This document shows positions 1 through 7,368 of a stretch of DNA of 12,726 nt, one piece after another. Numbering within the stretch: the stretch's first letter is position 1; each line of letters opens with the position of its first letter. The notes below the pieces were generated by a model that saw only the letters and a program-made list of their open reading frames with translations, ran no database searches and was not told the DNA's origin. The stretch comes from Clostridia bacterium (GTDB lineage: Bacteria; Bacillota; Clostridia; Oscillospirales; CAG-272). The stretch covers positions 1-12,726 of the forward strand of contig JAFWWR010000324.1 of the NCBI GenBank assembly GCA_017518025.1, in the 5' to 3' direction. The translations under genes and the position numbers were made by a program.

Positions 1-270
1 CGTCGTGCCCTTGGGTGCGGGAGATTTCTCCACACGCCACAGAACCGTTACGAGCATCGCACGATTCATCGGGTCGTCCGGAGCGAATTTATCCTCCGAA
101 ACGCCGTTCATGAGGTCGTTTTCCCAAACGTATTTAACGGCCTCATAGTACCATTTGCCCTGTTTCACGTCCGTGAAGGGCATCTTTCCTTCGGCAGCCG
201 TAGCCGGCATGATTATCATACCGAGCAGCATCACGGCTGCCAGAATGGTGCTTAAGATTCTTTTTTTCAT
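1..270 (-). CDS. Secreted SLH-domain protein, N-terminal part (mirror copy)
   Basis: The same 90 residues as 12457-12726, signal peptide plus first SLH repeat, cut at base 1. That the gene is broken at the same base in both arms is itself evidence that the arms derive from one molecule. Confidence 0.9.
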   Translation of the reverse strand, partial: MKKRILSTILAAVMLLGMIIMPATAAEGKMPFTDVKQGKWYYEAVKYVWENDLMNGVSEDKFAPDDPMNRAMLVTVLWRVEKSPAPKGTT

Positions 271-275
271 AACTT

Positions 276-281
276 CCTCCT
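276..281 (-). promoter_or_regulatory. Ribosome binding site of the SLH-protein gene (mirror copy)
   Basis: AGGAGG on the minus strand, sharing two bases with the stop codon of the leader ORF at 280-393. Confidence 0.8.
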
Positions 282-393
282 AAAAGTATGAATTGATTGA
301 TTCAGCGGTCACAGGACCGGGCAGGACCGGGGACCTCTCCCCGGGTCGCGGAGAACGCACCGTATCCCGACGTCTCCGCAAAGTTTGGTTCAT
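280..393 (-). CDS. Possible 37-residue leader peptide (mirror copy)
   Basis: Same ORF as 12334-12447, with AAGGG eight bases before its ATG and its stop inside the next ribosome site. No homology recognised. Confidence 0.4.
   Translation of the reverse strand: MNQTLRRRRDTVRSPRPGERSPVLPGPVTAESINSYF
312..331. repeat. Tandem duplication of a 10-base unit (mirror copy)
   Basis: CAGGACCGGG twice in tandem on the plus strand, the complement of the repeat at 12396-12415. The copy number is two in both arms. Confidence 0.85.
325..347 (-). promoter_or_regulatory. GC-rich hairpin in the SLH-gene leader (mirror copy)
   Basis: The CCGGGG/CCCCGG stem of 12380-12402 seen on the other strand. Confidence 0.45.
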
Positions 394-469
394 AGCATCA
401 TCCCTTCTCGTCGAAATCGACGGACAGTCGAATTGGACAATAAGACCATCCGTAAACTTCTCTGACTAA

Positions 470-498
470 ATTATATTGTATATAATCAATAAAATCAA
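470..498 (-). promoter_or_regulatory. Promoter of the leader ORF and SLH-protein gene (mirror copy)
   Basis: TTGATT-17-TATAAT on the minus strand, with the AATAGT/ACTATT dyad at 497-510 touching the -35. Confidence 0.82.
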
Positions 499-510
499 TA
501 GTACACTATT
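497..510. promoter_or_regulatory. Inverted repeat at the SLH-unit -35 (mirror copy)
   Basis: AATAGT-AC-ACTATT on the plus strand, the mirror of 12217-12230; a possible operator. Confidence 0.4.
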
Positions 511-785
511 AAAAAAATGGAACAAAATTGCCGTTTTACGGCACAGTAAACAAAAATCGGGCCATTTTTCTGTTGAAAATGACCAAAAACCGTTTTTCGG
601 GCACGTCCGGATGAGGCCGGAACCGGCGGTGAGCCCCGTCTCCGTTTTTCCGGAGGTCTCCCGCACGCCGCGGGCGAAAAAGAGGGCTCCTCCGCCGTTT
701 TATCGCAATTTATTTCGAAGGCGGAAAAAAGCGTCTGCAAGGGCGGAAAATAACACTGTGTTTACACAAATTTAAGATATTGTTC
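499..785. other. AT-rich intergenic region (mirror copy)
   Basis: The mirror of 11942-12228. It holds hairpins at 529-543 and 560-584 and the operator-like dyads at 752-768. No gene is supported. Confidence 0.6.
752..768. promoter_or_regulatory. Operator-like dyads upstream of the araC-like promoter (mirror copy)
   Basis: AACAC-T-GTGTT (752-762) overlaps TGTGT-TT-ACACA (757-768), 17 bases upstream of the -35 at 786. Confidence 0.4.
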
Positions 786-814
786 TTTACTTATCCCGGC
801 TCCTATGGTAAACT
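786..814 (+). promoter_or_regulatory. Promoter of the AraC-type gene (mirror copy)
   Basis: TTTACT at 786-791, a 17-base spacer ending in TATGG, and TAAACT at 809-814. Confidence 0.68.
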
Positions 815-835
815 ATTGGAGATATTTTCGGGTCT

Positions 836-851
836 TGCGGAGCGCTCCGCA
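836..851. promoter_or_regulatory. 16-base palindrome in the araC-like leader (mirror copy)
   Basis: TGCGGAGCGCTCCGCA, five bases before the AGGAGG at 857-862. Confidence 0.55.
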
Positions 852-867
852 GGCGCAGGAGGATCGG

Positions 868-1650
868 ATGTTCATAGAATCAAGCGACATATACGTGAAG
901 GAAAGCGGAAATCTGCCCTTCGTGCTCTGCACGGTGGGCGAGGAGAAAAACCAGCACGCGGTGGAGAGACCGCGGGGGCTGGGGCAGCACCATCTTATCA
1001 TCGTGACATCGGGAAAAGGCGAGTTCCGCGTGCCTGGCGAGACGTTCACCCTCTCCGAGGGCGAGGGCGTTCTGTGGAAGAAGGATCTTCCTCATTCATA
1101 CAAGGCGGTGGGAGCCGGATTTGACACCGCTTTCGTCACTTTTCTCGTGTCGGACGGCGTTTTCGACTACTATCAGATCGGCGATCAGTTGAAATTCGAG
1201 GCGTACCCGCAGCTCCTTTCTTCCATCAGGGATCTTCAGAAGTTCTGTGAGGGCGACAGCACCCTGCTGACGAGATCGGCGGAGGGGTACTCCTGGTTCG
1301 TGGAGTGGCTGTACGCCACGCTGGAGCCGTCGGTACCGCTGACGGGGCGGGTGAGGCGTTTTCTCGAGGCGAATTACTCGAGGCAGATATCCCTCGACGA
1401 CGTGGCGGACGCGGTACACATGAGCAAGTACGCCCTTTGTCATTATTATAAAGAAAAGTGCGGCAGCACGGTGATGAAGACTCTCCAGGATATCCGCATT
1501 TCCAAGGCGAAGGAATTGCTGCGGTTCGGCGGCGAGTCCATCGGAGAGGTGGCGCAGAGCTGCGGATTCGTGAATCTGAGCTACTTTGACAAGGTGTTCC
1601 AGGCGGCAAGCGGCTGCACGCCGCACGAGTACAGAGTGAAGCATAAGTAA
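868..1650 (+). CDS. AraC-family transcriptional regulator (mirror copy)
   Basis: The same 260-residue cupin plus double helix-turn-helix protein as 11077-11859, here readable on the plus strand. AGGAGG at 857-862 fixes the ATG at 868. The frame stays open up to an ATG at 805, but that codon lies inside the promoter and would precede the transcription start. Confidence 0.93.
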   Translation: MFIESSDIYVKESGNLPFVLCTVGEEKNQHAVERPRGLGQHHLIIVTSGKGEFRVPGETFTLSEGEGVLWKKDLPHSYKAVGAGFDTAFVTFLVSDGVFDYYQIGDQLKFEAYPQLLSSIRDLQKFCEGDSTLLTRSAEGYSWFVEWLYATLEPSVPLTGRVRRFLEANYSRQISLDDVADAVHMSKYALCHYYKEKCGSTVMKTLQDIRISKAKELLRFGGESIGEVAQSCGFVNLSYFDKVFQAASGCTPHEYRVKHK

Positions 1651-1686
1651 AAAAATCTCCTCCGGGTTTTTCCGGAGGAGATTTTT
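1651..1686. terminator. Bidirectional terminator between AraC-type and serpin genes (mirror copy)
   Basis: A 15-bp perfect stem with A- and T-runs, directly after the AraC-type stop and just past the serpin stop on the other strand. Confidence 0.93.
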
Positions 1687-1689
1687 TCG

Positions 1690-3237
1690 TCAGTTAATTT
1701 GGTTGACAACGCCCGCGAAGAGCGGCAGGCCTTCGTACGTCGTTACAAAGAACGCGAAGGGCCTGTCGAGGATGAACTCGTCAATGGGGTCGGATGGATC
1801 AATACCCTTCATCAGGGCTGATGTGCTGTATCCGGCGCCTTCCAAGCCGTTTTCATTAACCGAAACGTGGACGTTGTGATCGAACAACCCCACCGATGCG
1901 GAGGAAAACATTTTTCCCAAAGGCGAGAAGTCTGCTTTTTCGGCGTCAAACACGTCCGTGACGCCCAGTTCTCTCAAATATGGAATAAAGTCGGATTTGT
2001 TCTCAACGGAAAACTTCGGCATGGAAAGACTGATCTTCTGTCTATCCGACGCAGGAACTTGTCCTTCGCAACTTGTGATAAATTCCCACAATTCGTCGGA
2101 GGAGGCCACCGCGTCGACGCTCTGTCCTTCGTCGGGCAGAGCGAACCACACATGCGCGAACCTCGAACCCGGATCACTAAGCAACATCTCCGCAATGAGA
2201 AACCCGTCTCCACGGTATATGCCAAGATCTGTATCTTCGTTCATATAAACACAATTATCGTCTTTCGTCGCACCGTGAAAAATGCCGTCCGTGTTTTTCT
2301 CGGCGTCAAAAGAGGGCGACCATGAACTCTTGAAATAAATCGACGTGGCTACCGCAAACGTGGTTTTCGGGTCAAATCCGACGTTCCCATCGCCCGGGTA
2401 AACACCCTGAGTCTGCTCTGCCAACCATTCTCTGAAAACCTCGTTGTACTCTTCGGTACCGAATTGTCCGATGAACGAAGACGCCTTGTATTTCTCCGCC
2501 ACGGATTCAAGCAGATCAATGTTGTATTCATATCTGTTGTCGAGCCACAGGGACGCGCCGATCAATGAATGGACTCCGTCGTCTGCGTCGTAAGGCCTAT
2601 CTTTGCCGAATTCTTTGTCAATTTCCGCAAGCGCATCTTTGTACCAATCACCCGTTGAGTAACAGGTATCCCAGATCGCGCCGACCTGTTCTCCGACCAC
2701 GTCGGTGTTGTCCGCGTTGAGAAGGTCAAGTATCTGTTGCTGAGTTTCGCCTGCGCTGACCTCGGAAAGCACGCCGAGAGCCATGTAAATGCTCACCGGC
2801 GCGATGACAGCGTTCTTGTTTTCCGCATTTGTCAAACGTTCTTTGGCGATAGAAATGAGCGCCTTTTTTGTTTCCTCGCTCACATTTTTCTCCGCTTCTC
2901 TGGCGGTCAACATGCATTCTTTCGCAGTCTCATAAACCGGATACTCCGCGCTGACCACGAACGGGTTAAATCTCTCCCGGTCGTCCGCCACGGGCGCGGG
3001 AGTTTTTTCGTCTGCACCGCCGGCGTTCTTCCCTCTTCTCTCGTGCAGAGCAATGCCTCCGACGACTCCCAGCGCCATCGCCGCCGCAACTACTGCGGCG
3101 ATGATCCCGTTCCGCGCCGCGTGAGACCGTCTTTTCGCGTCCTTCGGCCTGCTTCCGTCGACGAGGTCGTGATCGATCTCCGTCACGGCGTCGAACAGCC
3201 TTTCGGCGCCGCCTCTTTTTTCATTATTATTTTTCAT
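1690..3237 (-). CDS. Membrane-anchored serpin with anti-sigma-like head (mirror copy)
   Basis: The same 515-residue protein as 9490-11037: charged cytoplasmic head, helix at residues 44-64, then a serpin domain with hinge near 461-469 and DRPF at 491-494. Its ATG overlaps the stop of the sigma gene at 3234-3237. Confidence 0.92.
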   Translation of the reverse strand: MKNNNEKRGGAERLFDAVTEIDHDLVDGSRPKDAKRRSHAARNGIIAAVVAAAMALGVVGGIALHERRGKNAGGADEKTPAPVADDRERFNPFVVSAEYPVYETAKECMLTAREAEKNVSEETKKALISIAKERLTNAENKNAVIAPVSIYMALGVLSEVSAGETQQQILDLLNADNTDVVGEQVGAIWDTCYSTGDWYKDALAEIDKEFGKDRPYDADDGVHSLIGASLWLDNRYEYNIDLLESVAEKYKASSFIGQFGTEEYNEVFREWLAEQTQGVYPGDGNVGFDPKTTFAVATSIYFKSSWSPSFDAEKNTDGIFHGATKDDNCVYMNEDTDLGIYRGDGFLIAEMLLSDPGSRFAHVWFALPDEGQSVDAVASSDELWEFITSCEGQVPASDRQKISLSMPKFSVENKSDFIPYLRELGVTDVFDAEKADFSPLGKMFSSASVGLFDHNVHVSVNENGLEGAGYSTSALMKGIDPSDPIDEFILDRPFAFFVTTYEGLPLFAGVVNQIN

Positions 3238-3794
3238 ACTGTAATGCCCTCCTTTTCGAGCTCCCGGCGGAGCATGGCCCGCAGGGTGAACATCCGCCCC
3301 GAGAGCTTAGACGGCGATATTCCGGCCTCCGCCGCCAGCGTTTTCAGCGGCACGCAGTACCAGTACCGTCTGACGAACAGATCCCTGTCCGTCTTGCCGA
3401 GCGTCCGGAGCCACCGGCTGATGATATCGGAAAGCTCCCGCGCCTCAACTGCAGTCTCCACGTTTTCCGGCGACGGCAGGCAGTCCTCAAGCTCCTCAAG
3501 GAGCACGCGGACCCCGCCGCTGCGCTTCCGGCTGGTGTTCTTGCGCCACAGCGACAGAGCGACGTTCCGCGTGACCCGTCCGAGCCACGCGCCGAGGGAG
3601 TCCGGCCTCTCCGGAGGGATGTTCTGCCACGCCTTCAGCATCGCGTCGCTCAGGCACTCCTCGGCGTCGCCCTCCGAGCCGAGGATCCCGTAGGCCACTG
3701 CGCGGCACATTCCGCCGTACTTGTCGCTCGCCTCGGCGATCGCTCGCTCGTCCCTCTCGAAAAACAGATCGATTATCTCCCGGTCTTCCGTAAT
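3234..3794 (-). CDS. ECF-type sigma factor with probable AUU start (mirror copy)
   Basis: The same 186-residue protein as 8933-9493. The minus-strand ATT at 3792-3794 follows AGGGAGG (3799-3805) by four bases. The non-standard start occurs in both arms, so if it is a base-calling error it happened before the fold-back or was copied by assembly. Confidence 0.85.
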   Translation of the reverse strand: MTEDREIIDLFFERDERAIAEASDKYGGMCRAVAYGILGSEGDAEECLSDAMLKAWQNIPPERPDSLGAWLGRVTRNVALSLWRKNTSRKRSGGVRVLLEELEDCLPSPENVETAVEARELSDIISRWLRTLGKTDRDLFVRRYWYCVPLKTLAAEAGISPSKLSGRMFTLRAMLRRELEKEGITV

Positions 3795-3834
3795 ATCGCC
3801 TCCCTTCGTTTTGTGTTTTTCAGGCGCCTCTGTC

Positions 3835-3846
3835 CTATAAGACGCA
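3835..3846 (-). promoter_or_regulatory. Possible ECF-type -10 element (mirror copy)
   Basis: TGCGTCTTATAG on the minus strand, upstream of the sigma gene; the -35 is not clear. Confidence 0.35.
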
Positions 3847-3897
3847 TTTTCCGGCGTGATATTCGCGCCTCGGGGACATTTTTTCAAAGAAGGGCGC

Positions 3898-3944
3898 AAA
3901 AACGGCCCGGGAGGGTCGGTGAACGATCCCCCGGCGGGCCGTTT
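3898..3944 (-). terminator. Intrinsic terminator of eno (mirror copy)
   Basis: AAACGGCCCG/CGGGCCGTTT stem with a T-run on the minus strand, after the eno stop. Confidence 0.88.
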
Positions 3945-3958
3945 GTTTCAAAAATGAC

Positions 3959-5254
3959 TTATCTCTTTACGTTGTACGCTTTGTATCCCGCGTAGACAGC
4001 CGCGTCGCCCAGTTCTTCCTCGATCCGGAGCAGACGGTTGTACTTCGCCACGCGCTCGCTGCGGCTCGGCGCGCCGGTCTTGATCTGACCCGCGTTGAGA
4101 GCGACCGCGAGATCCGCGATGGTGGTGTCCTCGGTCTCGCCGGAGCGGTGAGAAACGACGGCGGTGTATCCGGCCTTGTGCGCCATCTTGATGGCGTCGA
4201 GAGTCTCGGAGACGGAGCCGATCTGGTTGAGCTTGATCAGGATGGAGTTGCCTGCGCCGAGCTCGATGCCCTTGGCGAGGCGCCTGGTGTTGGTGACGAA
4301 CAGGTCGTCGCCGACCAGCTGGAGCTTTGAGCCCAGTCTCTCGGTCATGTACTTCCAGCCGTCCCAGTCCTCTTCGTCGAGGCCGTCCTCGATGGAGATG
4401 ATGGGGTATTTGTCAAGCAGATCCGCCCAGTGATCGACCAGTTCCCTGGAAGTGAACTTCAGGCCGCTCTTCGGCTGGACGTATTCGCCCTTCTTCGAGC
4501 CCTTCCACTCGGAGGAAGCGGCGTCCATGGCGAGGACGAAGTCGGTGCCGGGCTTGTAGCCGGCCTTCTCGATGGCGCGGATGATGTATCCGATGGTCTC
4601 GTCGTCGTCCTTCAGGTTGGGAGCGAAGCCGCCCTCGTCGCCGACGCTGGTGGCGAGTTTGTCCGCTTTCAGCAGGGACTGGAGCGCGTGGAAGACCTCG
4701 GTGCACCAGCGGAGACCCTCTCTGAACGTGGGAGCGCCCGCGGGCATGATCATGAATTCCTGGGTGTCAACGGTGTTGGTGGCGTGCGCGCCGCCGTTGA
4801 GGATGTTCATCATGGGGACCGGGAGGGTGTTGCCGTTCTGGCCGCCGATAAATCTGTAAAGCGGGATCTCGAGATCGTTCGCCGCGGCTCTCGCGCATGC
4901 GATGGAGACGGCGAGGATGGCGTTTGCGCCCAGCTTCGACTTGTCGTCGGTGCCGTCCGCCTCGATCATGGCGCGGTCGATGGCGTAGATGTCGTAGGCG
5001 TTCTTGCCGCAGAGGACGTCGTTTATGACGGTGTTGACGTTCTCGACCGCCTTCGATACGCCCTTGCCGCCGAAGCGGGACTTGTCGCCGTCGCGGAGCT
5101 CGAGGGCCTCGAACTCGCCGGTGGAAGCGCCGCTGGGAGCCGCGCCGGTGCCGACCGTACCGTCGTCAAGGATGACGTCGGCTTCGACGGTGGGATTTCC
5201 GCGGGAGTCGATGATCTCGCGAGCGATGACTTTTTCAACTTTTGAGTAGTACAT
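3959..5254 (-). CDS. eno: Enolase (mirror copy)
   Basis: Identical to 7473-8768 across all 431 residues, including the catalytic Lys341, the metal ligands Asp243, Glu289 and Asp316, and His369-Arg370-Ser371. Complete identity at codon level between two enolase genes is more easily explained by fold-back than by duplication. Confidence 0.98.
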   Translation of the reverse strand: MYYSKVEKVIAREIIDSRGNPTVEADVILDDGTVGTGAAPSGASTGEFEALELRDGDKSRFGGKGVSKAVENVNTVINDVLCGKNAYDIYAIDRAMIEADGTDDKSKLGANAILAVSIACARAAANDLEIPLYRFIGGQNGNTLPVPMMNILNGGAHATNTVDTQEFMIMPAGAPTFREGLRWCTEVFHALQSLLKADKLATSVGDEGGFAPNLKDDDETIGYIIRAIEKAGYKPGTDFVLAMDAASSEWKGSKKGEYVQPKSGLKFTSRELVDHWADLLDKYPIISIEDGLDEEDWDGWKYMTERLGSKLQLVGDDLFVTNTRRLAKGIELGAGNSILIKLNQIGSVSETLDAIKMAHKAGYTAVVSHRSGETEDTTIADLAVALNAGQIKTGAPSRSERVAKYNRLLRIEEELGDAAVYAGYKAYNVKR

Positions 5255-5293
5255 TTTTATATCTCCTTTTGATGTGATATCTTTCGACGGCGG

Positions 5294-5316
5294 AAACGGG
5301 CGACTGACGCCCGTTT
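5294..5316 (-). promoter_or_regulatory. Hairpin in the eno leader (mirror copy)
   Basis: A 9-bp stem AAACGGGCG/CGCCCGTTT between the promoter and the ribosome site of eno. Confidence 0.6.
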
Positions 5317-5329
5317 TTTGCCAAATATC

Positions 5330-5358
5330 ATTTTACCACGGAGGGACCGTTTTTGCAA
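5330..5358 (-). promoter_or_regulatory. eno: Promoter of eno (mirror copy)
   Basis: TTGCAA-17-TAAAAT with TGG before the -10, on the minus strand. Confidence 0.78.
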
Positions 5359-5372
5359 TAGTGAAATGTGGA

Positions 5373-5404
5373 CGAAAAAACGCCCCGCGGAGGCGGTTTT
5401 TTCG
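5373..5404. terminator. Terminator between thpR and eno (mirror copy)
   Basis: CGAAAAAA/TTTTTTCG stem with a GC-rich core, the mirror of 7323-7354. Confidence 0.8.
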
Positions 5405-5440
5405 CCGCCCGGGGGACGTTAGGTCCGAATAACGATCTTA

Positions 5441-5938
5441 TCATTTTATAAATGCGATCTCCGTGTAGATCATGCCGTGCTTGCCCCGGTCGGAGCGCAT
5501 GAGCGACACTCCCGCCGCCTCCATGGAGGCGCGGGGGATCTCCACCGGCGGGATCGCAGCGCGGTCGGGCTTTCTGATCAGAGTCACGTGAGGGGAGAAC
5601 TTCTTTCGGTCCACCGGGATCCCCGCCTCTGTCAGCGCGCGGCGGAGACGCGTCACGTATTTCGTCAGTTCCTCCGCACCGCCGACGCCGAGCCACCACA
5701 GCTCGCCGAAGGAGCCGATCCCGTCGAGGGTCAACCGGCAGGGGGTGAACGGCACGCTCTCCATCACGTCCGCCACCGCGTCCGGATCCGGGTATTCCCC
5801 GATGAACGCCAGCGTCAGGTGGAGATTCTCGCGTCTCGTGAAGTTGCCGCGTACTCCCCGCCGCTCCATCTCCCGCCGGACGGCGAGAACCGCGTCACAC
5901 ATTTCGTCATCCAGATTTATCGAAATAAAAAGGCGCAT
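5441..5938 (-). CDS. thpR: RNA 2',3'-cyclic phosphodiesterase, ThpR/LigT (mirror copy)
   Basis: The same 165-residue 2H phosphoesterase as 6789-7286, with HLTL at 40-43 and HVTL at 117-120. It is divergent from the small membrane gene at 6088. Confidence 0.92.
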   Translation of the reverse strand: MRLFISINLDDEMCDAVLAVRREMERRGVRGNFTRRENLHLTLAFIGEYPDPDAVADVMESVPFTPCRLTLDGIGSFGELWWLGVGGAEELTKYVTRLRRALTEAGIPVDRKKFSPHVTLIRKPDRAAIPPVEIPRASMEAAGVSLMRSDRGKHGMIYTEIAFIK

Positions 5939-5969
5939 TTTTCAAAAACTCCGGTCAGATATTTTCCTC

Positions 5970-5998
5970 ATTTTACCATAACGGCGATGAAAGCACAA
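5970..5998 (-). promoter_or_regulatory. Promoter of thpR (mirror copy)
   Basis: TTGTGC-17-TAAAAT, extended -10, on the minus strand. Confidence 0.72.
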
Positions 5999-6023
5999 GG
6001 GCCGCGGAGCAGAAAACGGGGTC

Positions 6024-6052
6024 TTGCTTTTCCGGGGCGGGCGTGGTAAAAT
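6024..6052 (+). promoter_or_regulatory. Promoter of the small membrane protein gene (mirror copy)
   Basis: TTGCTT at 6024-6029, a 17-base spacer ending in GTGG, and TAAAAT at 6047-6052. Confidence 0.75.
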
Positions 6053-6087
6053 AACTGTACATTCTAACGGTATGGGAGAAAACAAAA

Positions 6088-6336
6088 ATGGGACAATTAT
6101 TTGAAACAATGGCGCTTATCATGATGGCGGGGGTCATCGCCGCCGCGTGGCTTCCGGCGTTCGTGCTCGACAAGGTCTTCGGGATCGGGTATCACCCGCT
6201 GGTCTCGGCGATCATCGGTTCCGTCGTGGGGCTCATTATTCTGTTCATCAAGCCGGCGTCCCTGGGAGTCGTCGCCATGATCGCCGCCGCGGTGGTGTCC
6301 ATCGTCAGCAGCGTCATCCAGGAAAAATTCATGTAA
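6088..6336 (+). CDS. Small three-helix membrane protein, function unknown (mirror copy)
   Basis: The same 82-residue protein as 6391-6639. GGGAG at 6074-6078 supports the ATG at 6088. The two copies converge on the palindrome axis. Confidence 0.75.
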   Translation: MGQLFETMALIMMAGVIAAAWLPAFVLDKVFGIGYHPLVSAIIGSVVGLIILFIKPASLGVVAMIAAAVVSIVSSVIQEKFM

Positions 6337-6390
6337 CTTAATAGACTCTGATCGCACGCCGGGCCCGGCGTGCGATCAGAGTCTATTAAG
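6337..6390. repeat. Axis of the palindrome, between two converging copies of the membrane gene
   Basis: These 54 bases separate the stop codons of the two mirrored copies of the small membrane gene. The core is a G+C-rich perfect palindrome with no loop (gcacgccggg|cccggcgtgc). In the real genome the first half may be one side of the terminator hairpin of the membrane gene, since it lies about 15 bases past the stop. A natural hairpin at this spot would be a plausible trigger for strand fold-back. No T-run is visible, so a terminator cannot be confirmed. Confidence 0.6.
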
Positions 6391-6639
6391 TTACATGAAT
6401 TTTTCCTGGATGACGCTGCTGACGATGGACACCACCGCGGCGGCGATCATGGCGACGACTCCCAGGGACGCCGGCTTGATGAACAGAATAATGAGCCCCA
6501 CGACGGAACCGATGATCGCCGAGACCAGCGGGTGATACCCGATCCCGAAGACCTTGTCGAGCACGAACGCCGGAAGCCACGCGGCGGCGATGACCCCCGC
6601 CATCATGATAAGCGCCATTGTTTCAAATAATTGTCCCAT
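6391..6639 (-). CDS. Small three-helix membrane protein, function unknown
   Basis: An 82-residue protein that I do not recognise. It is almost entirely hydrophobic, with likely membrane segments at about residues 8-27, 37-55 and 58-78, short polar turns (LDK at 27-29; Lys55-Pro56) and a charged tail (QEK near the C terminus). The start is supported by GGGAG nine bases upstream and by its own promoter 36 bases upstream of the ATG. It is transcribed divergently from thpR. Its size and its glycine- and alanine-rich helices recall small stress-associated membrane proteins such as the YeaQ/GlsB type, but I see no diagnostic motif, so this is only a resemblance. The copy ends next to the palindrome axis, so its true downstream context is unknown. 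Confidence 0.75.
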   Translation of the reverse strand: MGQLFETMALIMMAGVIAAAWLPAFVLDKVFGIGYHPLVSAIIGSVVGLIILFIKPASLGVVAMIAAAVVSIVSSVIQEKFM

Positions 6640-6674
6640 TTTTGTTTTCTCCCATACCGTTAGAATGTACAGTT

Positions 6675-6703
6675 ATTTTACCACGCCCGCCCCGGAAAAG
6701 CAA
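6675..6703 (-). promoter_or_regulatory. Promoter of the small membrane protein gene
   Basis: Read on the minus strand: TTGCTT, a 17-base spacer, then TAAAAT preceded by TGG (extended -10). It is placed 36 bases upstream of the ATG and diverges from the thpR promoter, with the two cores about 25 bases apart. Confidence 0.75.
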
Positions 6704-6728
6704 GACCCCGTTTTCTGCTCCGCGGCCC

Positions 6729-6757
6729 TTGTGCTTTCATCGCCGTTATGGTAAAAT
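6729..6757 (+). promoter_or_regulatory. Promoter of thpR
   Basis: TTGTGC at 6729-6734, a 17-base spacer ending in TATGG, and TAAAAT at 6752-6757. The TGG before the -10 makes it an extended -10 promoter. The expected transcript leader is only about 25 bases, leaving room for the GGAG at 6775-6778. Confidence 0.72.
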
Positions 6758-6788
6758 GAGGAAAATATCTGACCGGAGTTTTTGAAAA

Positions 6789-7286
6789 ATGCGCCTTTTT
6801 ATTTCGATAAATCTGGATGACGAAATGTGTGACGCGGTTCTCGCCGTCCGGCGGGAGATGGAGCGGCGGGGAGTACGCGGCAACTTCACGAGACGCGAGA
6901 ATCTCCACCTGACGCTGGCGTTCATCGGGGAATACCCGGATCCGGACGCGGTGGCGGACGTGATGGAGAGCGTGCCGTTCACCCCCTGCCGGTTGACCCT
7001 CGACGGGATCGGCTCCTTCGGCGAGCTGTGGTGGCTCGGCGTCGGCGGTGCGGAGGAACTGACGAAATACGTGACGCGTCTCCGCCGCGCGCTGACAGAG
7101 GCGGGGATCCCGGTGGACCGAAAGAAGTTCTCCCCTCACGTGACTCTGATCAGAAAGCCCGACCGCGCTGCGATCCCGCCGGTGGAGATCCCCCGCGCCT
7201 CCATGGAGGCGGCGGGAGTGTCGCTCATGCGCTCCGACCGGGGCAAGCACGGCATGATCTACACGGAGATCGCATTTATAAAATGA
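6789..7286 (+). CDS. thpR: RNA 2',3'-cyclic phosphodiesterase (2'-5' RNA ligase family, ThpR/LigT)
   Basis: A 165-residue cytoplasmic protein of the 2H phosphoesterase superfamily, in the size range usual for ThpR. Both catalytic HxTx tetrads are present: HLTL at residues 40-43 (in NLHLTLAFIG) and HVTL at 117-120 (in FSPHVTLIRK). Family members hydrolyse 2',3'-cyclic phosphate ends of RNA to 2'-phosphates and can join tRNA halves through 2'-5' bonds in vitro; the cellular role is not settled. The N terminus MRLFISINLD is typical. The start has GGAG ten bases upstream and a good promoter. The gene is monocistronic: a terminator follows before eno, and the neighbour upstream is divergent. I am confident of the fold and chemistry, less so of the natural substrate. 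Confidence 0.92.
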   Translation: MRLFISINLDDEMCDAVLAVRREMERRGVRGNFTRRENLHLTLAFIGEYPDPDAVADVMESVPFTPCRLTLDGIGSFGELWWLGVGGAEELTKYVTRLRRALTEAGIPVDRKKFSPHVTLIRKPDRAAIPPVEIPRASMEAAGVSLMRSDRGKHGMIYTEIAFIK

Positions 7287-7322
7287 TAAGATCGTTATTC
7301 GGACCTAACGTCCCCCGGGCGG

Positions 7323-7354
7323 CGAAAAAACCGCCTCCGCGGGGCGTTTTTTCG
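7323..7354. terminator. Intrinsic terminator between thpR and eno
   Basis: CGAAAAAA (7323-7330) pairs with TTTTTTCG (7347-7354) around a G+C-rich core in which CGCC can pair with GGCG. The A-run before the hairpin and the T-run after it make it usable on both strands. It lies 36 bases after the thpR stop. Confidence 0.8.
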
Positions 7355-7368
7355 TCCACATTTCACTA

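Larger units (their letters stand above)
1..6363. repeat. Left arm of a window-spanning perfect inverted repeat
   Basis: This arm is the reverse complement of 6364-12726. Paired ORF coordinates sum to 12727 and give identical proteins, and the non-coding stretches compared by eye (both ends, the axis, the promoter regions) also match base for base. There is no unpaired spacer. An assembly or amplification fold-back is the likeliest cause, so this arm should not be counted as a second gene set. Confidence 0.97.

Noticed and set aside
466..775. Short ORFs of 66, 99 and 81 codons in the AT-rich intergenic region (mirror 11952-12261).
   Set aside because: They overlap a consensus promoter and several dyads, lack ribosome sites, and their proteins have no domain-like pattern.
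805..867. Longer AraC-type start at 805 (21 extra residues beginning MVNYW).
   Set aside because: The codon lies within the promoter, before the predicted transcription start, and has no ribosome site; AGGAGG fits the ATG at 868.
2737..3693. 318-codon ORF on the plus strand opposite the serpin and sigma genes (mirror 9034-9990).
   Set aside because: It lies wholly antisense to two well-supported genes, has no ribosome site, and its Ser/Arg-rich protein matches nothing; it is a by-product of G+C-rich codon usage.
4430..5245. 271-codon ORF opposite enolase (mirror 7482-8297).
   Set aside because: Antisense shadow of a conserved gene, rich in Val, Gly, Asp and Ala with no fold-like pattern and no ribosome site.
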